Below, piece by piece: positions 61,363-64,000 of a stretch of DNA of 64,000 bases. The stretch is from Microbacterium saperdae (GTDB lineage: Bacteria; Actinomycetota; Actinomycetes; Actinomycetales; Microbacteriaceae). The translations under genes were made by a program, and so were the position numbers. A model generated the notes under the pieces. That model saw nothing but the letters and a program-made list of their open reading frames with translations, was not told where the DNA came from and searched no databases. Location of the stretch: contig NZ_VFOX01000001.1 in NCBI RefSeq assembly GCF_006716345.1, positions 806,001 through 870,000 of the forward strand, given 5' to 3'. Position 1 is the stretch's first letter. Each line of letters begins with the position of its first letter.

Positions 61363-62559
61363 TCAGCGCGCCGCCGCCGCCACTCGTGCATCGACGTTGG
61401 CGGGCGACAGCACCTCGCGCGCCACGAGCACAGCGGCGCCCAGCACCGCGGCGCGCTCGCCGGTGGGGGACTGCACGATCGCGAGATGCTGGGTGGCGAG
61501 CGGGATCGAGCGCCGGTAGACGACCTCGCGGACTCCCGCGAGCAGGTGCTCTCCGGCGCGGGCGATGCTGCCGCCGAGCACGATGACCGAGGGGTTCAGG
61601 AGGTTGACGACCGTGGCGAGCACCTCGCCGACGTCGCGGCCGGCCTGGCGCAGGGCCTCGATCGCTGCGGGGTTGCCGGAGCGGACGAGCTCGACCACGT
61701 CGTTGCTCGTCTCGGCGTCGGCTCCTTGAGCGCGGAGGGTGGCCGCGATCGCGCTGCCGCTCGCGAGGTCCTCGAGGTCACGGTCCTCGTCGTTCGCTCG
61801 GGGGGAGTCGGGGGAGTGCGGAACCCGCACGTGGCCCATGTCGCCCGCCGAACCCTGGGCGCCGCGCTGCAGCGTCCCGCCGGCGATGATGCCGGCGCCG
61901 ATGCCGGTGGCGACCTTGACGAAGATCAGGTCGGTGGTCTCGGGGAAACTCGCGGTCTGCTCGCCGAGTGCGAGCACGTTCACGTCGTTGTCGACGAGAA
62001 CGGGCACGTCGAAGGTCTGCTGCACGTAGGCGGGGATGTCGAAGCGGTCCCACCCCGGCATGATGGGCGGGTTGTACGGCCGCCCGGAGGAGTGCTCCAC
62101 CGGTCCCGGCACCCCGATGCCGACGCCGACGATCGGGATCGCCCGCAGCGTCGCATCGTCGAGGAGCGTGCGTCCCTCCGCCACCACGCGGTCGAGCACC
62201 GCGACCGGTCCGCTCGCGATATCGAGTGCGTGGGTGATCGAGGCGAGGATGCGGCCCCCGAGGTCGGAGACCGCGACCGTGGCGTGCGAGGCGCCGAGGT
62301 CGACCGCGAGCACGAGCCCGGCCCGCGGGTTGAAGGCGACACGCGACGGCGGGCGGCCGCCGGTCGATGCCGCCTCTCCGGCGGGGATCACCAGTCCCGA
62401 GGCGAGGAGCGCGTCCACGCGGGATGACACGGTGGATCGCGCCAGCCCCGTGAGATGCACGAGGTCGGCCTTGGTGCGGGCGTGGCCATCGAGAAGGAGC
62501 TGGAAGATCTCGCCGGCCCCGGTCGAGGCGCCCCCGAAACTGCGGTCGGCGTCGCTCAT
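61363..62559 (-). CDS. ROK-family transcriptional regulator
   Basis: A 398-residue NagC/XylR-type repressor. The N-terminal winged HTH (KADLVHLTGLARSTVSSRVDALL, residues about 28-50) precedes a ROK sugar-kinase-like domain with ADLGASH-type DxGxT (AVDLGASHATV), GIGVPGPVE, and the FVKVATGIGAGII stretch; the zinc-binding cysteines of true NagC-type ROK proteins (GxCGCxGxxC) are replaced by a GDMGHVRVPH segment, so the zinc site is missing. Sugar binding controls DNA binding in the family. It faces the Gfo/Idh/MocA gene across a 115-base region and probably represses it. Confidence 0.88.
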   Translation of the reverse strand: MSDADRSFGGASTGAGEIFQLLLDGHARTKADLVHLTGLARSTVSSRVDALLASGLVIPAGEAASTGGRPPSRVAFNPRAGLVLAVDLGASHATVAVSDLGGRILASITHALDIASGPVAVLDRVVAEGRTLLDDATLRAIPIVGVGIGVPGPVEHSSGRPYNPPIMPGWDRFDIPAYVQQTFDVPVLVDNDVNVLALGEQTASFPETTDLIFVKVATGIGAGIIAGGTLQRGAQGSAGDMGHVRVPHSPDSPRANDEDRDLEDLASGSAIAATLRAQGADAETSNDVVELVRSGNPAAIEALRQAGRDVGEVLATVVNLLNPSVIVLGGSIARAGEHLLAGVREVVYRRSIPLATQHLAIVQSPTGERAAVLGAAVLVAREVLSPANVDARVAAAAR

Positions 62560-62581
62560 AGGGTCAGTAAACCACAGACCC

Positions 62582-62617
62582 TTTCGATCTCTGTGGAGCG
62601 AGATTCGTCGATCGAAA
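62582..62617. promoter_or_regulatory. inverted repeat TTTCGATC-N20-GATCGAAA, probable ROK operator
   Basis: Eight-base arms at 62582-62589 and 62610-62617 pair perfectly across 20 bases in the AT-rich gap between the ROK gene and the facing sugar-dehydrogenase gene. The spacing and place fit an operator of the adjacent repressor. Confidence 0.5.
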
Positions 62618-62674
62618 TAAAACTTCTGACGAAGAGGTAGCAAAAGTGTGCTGACGTGTGTCAGAATCATCGAC

Positions 62675-63787
62675 ATGACAACGGACGTCACTGACACCGG
62701 GGTCGGAACGATCCGATCCGGCTTCCTCGGCGGAGGATTCATGGCCCAGGTGCACAGCCGCGCAGCACGCGCGGCGGGTGCCACCACGGCCGTCCTCGCC
62801 AGCTCCACTCCTGACCGCGCCGCACAGGCGGCACGGGAACTCGGCATCGATCGCGCAGCGCGCGACATCGACGAGCTCCTGAGCGGCGAGGCCGACATCG
62901 TGCACGTCTGCACCCCGAACGCGACGCACACCGCACTCGCCCTGCGCGTGATCGATGCCGGCAAGCACGTGATCTGCGAGAAGCCGCTCGCCACGACCCT
63001 CGCCGAGGCGCGGGAGCTGGCAGCCGCCGCGGCGGAGCGGGGAGTCGTCGCCGCGGTGCCGTTCGTGTACCGCTACCACCCGATGGTGCGCGAGGCGCGG
63101 GCCCGTGTCGCGGCCGGAGAGATCGGTGCGCTGCTCACAGTGGACTGCGGGTACCTGCAGGACTGGATGCTGCTACCGGAAGACGACGACTGGCGCGCGA
63201 CCTCGGCCGAGGGCGGCCCTTCGCGGGCGTTCGCCGACATCGGTTCGCACCTGTGCGATCTGCTCGAGTTCGTCGCAGGAGAGCGCATCGTCCGACTCAC
63301 CGCCCGGACGCGGCGGGTGTACGACGAGCGCGGCGGGCACACCGTCACCAATGAGGATGCGGTGTCGATCCTCGTCGAGATGCAGTCGGGCGCCATCGGC
63401 ACGCTGCTCATCTCGCAGATGGCGGCGGGTCGCAAGAACGCGCTCACCCTCGAGCTGCACGGCGCCCAGTCCAGCATCCGCTTCGACCAGGAGCGGCCGG
63501 AGGAGCTCTGGATCGGCAACCGCGCGGGCAACCTGCAGCTGTTCCGCGACCCGACGTTCGCCCACGAGGGCGTCGCACGCTTCTCCCGCGTTCCTGCCGG
63601 TCACGGGCAGGGCTACCAGGACGCCTTCAACGGCTTCGTCGCCGACGCCTACGCGGCCATCAGCGGCGAGACCCCCGACGGGCTGCCCACTTTCGTCGAC
63701 GGCGTCCGCGCCGCTCAGCTCACCGAGGCCGTGTTGGCCGCGGCGCGCGAAGAGCGTTGGATCGACGTCACCCCTGACCAGGCTTGA
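62675..63787 (+). CDS. Gfo/Idh/MocA-family oxidoreductase
   Basis: A 370-residue NAD(P)-dependent sugar/inositol dehydrogenase. The Rossmann start reads GFLGGGFMAQVHSRA at about residue 17, EADIVHVCTPN near 75, the active-site CEKPLATT near 98 with the conserved Lys, and the SRAFADIGSHLCDLLEF segment near 190 with the Asp and His of the catalytic site. The sugar is unknown. ATG 62675 is used; ATG/TTG starts further upstream lack support. It is 16 bases from the next oxidoreductase gene, and both are under the ROK regulator. Confidence 0.9.
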   Translation: MTTDVTDTGVGTIRSGFLGGGFMAQVHSRAARAAGATTAVLASSTPDRAAQAARELGIDRAARDIDELLSGEADIVHVCTPNATHTALALRVIDAGKHVICEKPLATTLAEARELAAAAAERGVVAAVPFVYRYHPMVREARARVAAGEIGALLTVDCGYLQDWMLLPEDDDWRATSAEGGPSRAFADIGSHLCDLLEFVAGERIVRLTARTRRVYDERGGHTVTNEDAVSILVEMQSGAIGTLLISQMAAGRKNALTLELHGAQSSIRFDQERPEELWIGNRAGNLQLFRDPTFAHEGVARFSRVPAGHGQGYQDAFNGFVADAYAAISGETPDGLPTFVDGVRAAQLTEAVLAAAREERWIDVTPDQA

Positions 63788-63803
63788 GCGACAAGGAATC
63801 GAC

Positions 63804-64000
63804 ATGACAGACAACTACGACCTCGTCATCGTGGGATCGGGCCCCAACGGAGCCGTGATCGCCGCCCAGGTGCACGCGCAGAGCCCCGAGGCGTCCATCC
63901 TGGTGCTCGAAGCAGGACGCGAGATCACCCAGGTGCCGGGGGAGCACCTCGTCGAAGCGGACGAGAGCGCGCTGAACGCCTCCTACGAAGACCTCATGCG
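63804..64000 (+). CDS. GMC-family FAD oxidoreductase, 5' part (3' end outside window)
   Basis: Only 65 codons lie in the window: TDNYDLVIVGSGPNGAVIAAQ with the FAD GxGxxG near residue 11, then EASILVLEAGREI, the second FAD contact. This is the start of a glucose-methanol-choline or similar flavoprotein oxidoreductase, for example a pyranose- or inositol-type oxidase. AAGGA lies 6 bases before the ATG. It belongs to the operon of the Gfo/Idh/MocA gene; the pair may oxidise a polyol or sugar in two steps. Confidence 0.75.
   Translation, partial: MTDNYDLVIVGSGPNGAVIAAQVHAQSPEASILVLEAGREITQVPGEHLVEADESALNASYEDLM

Overview
The window is about 64 kb of high-GC DNA from an actinobacterium. The density of genes, the frequent GTG and TTG starts, 4-base gene overlaps, the galU / RimJ-like / SepX-like neighbourhood, the NrdHIEF operon and the style of the Tat-exported surface proteins all point to Microbacteriaceae, most likely Microbacterium. 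This is a judgement from protein style, not a database match.

Layout. 1-6.5 kb is core chromosome: the 3' end of a degenerate SF1 helicase, mscL, an FmdB zinc ribbon, 5-formyl-THF cyclo-ligase, galU, a RimJ-like acetyltransferase, a SepX/GlpR-like membrane protein and tRNA-Ala(CGC). 6.55-13.6 kb is a genomic island just behind that tRNA. It holds a decayed serine recombinase, a two-gene Hachiman anti-phage system (hamA, hamB), an unrecognised 300-residue protein and a frameshifted helix-turn-helix gene, and it ends in a strong terminator. 13.6-18.3 kb carries an HNH protein, a class III aminotransferase with its Lrp regulator, and an acyl-CoA dehydrogenase with an alpha/beta hydrolase. 18.4-24.5 kb holds two tandem secreted purple-acid-phosphatase-like metallophosphoesterases, one fused to beta-propellers with a near-perfect internal DNA duplication. 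24.8-26.9 kb is a sugar-kinase / MFS pair. 27.3-31.2 kb is the nrdHIEF ribonucleotide reductase operon with probable NrdR boxes.

32.4-45.3 kb is the most coherent accessory locus. Divergent genes encode an HTH-less SIS protein, a serine D-peptidase-like hydrolase and an M20 peptidase on one side. On the other side are a Dpp-type peptide ABC transporter with a fused double ATPase, an S66 LD-carboxypeptidase, a D-amino-acid oxidase/dehydrogenase and a diaminopimelate decarboxylase. Together these read as import and catabolism of murein (DAP-containing) peptides, analogous to the Bacillus dpp-ykf locus. 45.3-49.7 kb is an arylsulfatase with two AraC regulators and two copies of a 19-base palindrome. 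49.9-53.3 kb is a run of unrecognised Tat-exported and membrane proteins, one built from four 71-residue repeats. 53.4-61.4 kb is mixed metabolism (fatty-acid desaturase, oxidoreductases, acetyltransferase) plus an XRE / ImmA pair facing another XRE gene. 61.4-64 kb is a ROK regulator divergent from a Gfo/Idh/MocA dehydrogenase and the start of a GMC-type oxidoreductase, probably a sugar-catabolic operon.

A recurrent regulatory theme is a TANNNT hexamer 6-7 bases before a start codon with no Shine-Dalgarno, seen at about a dozen genes. This suggests leaderless transcription and was used to choose several starts.
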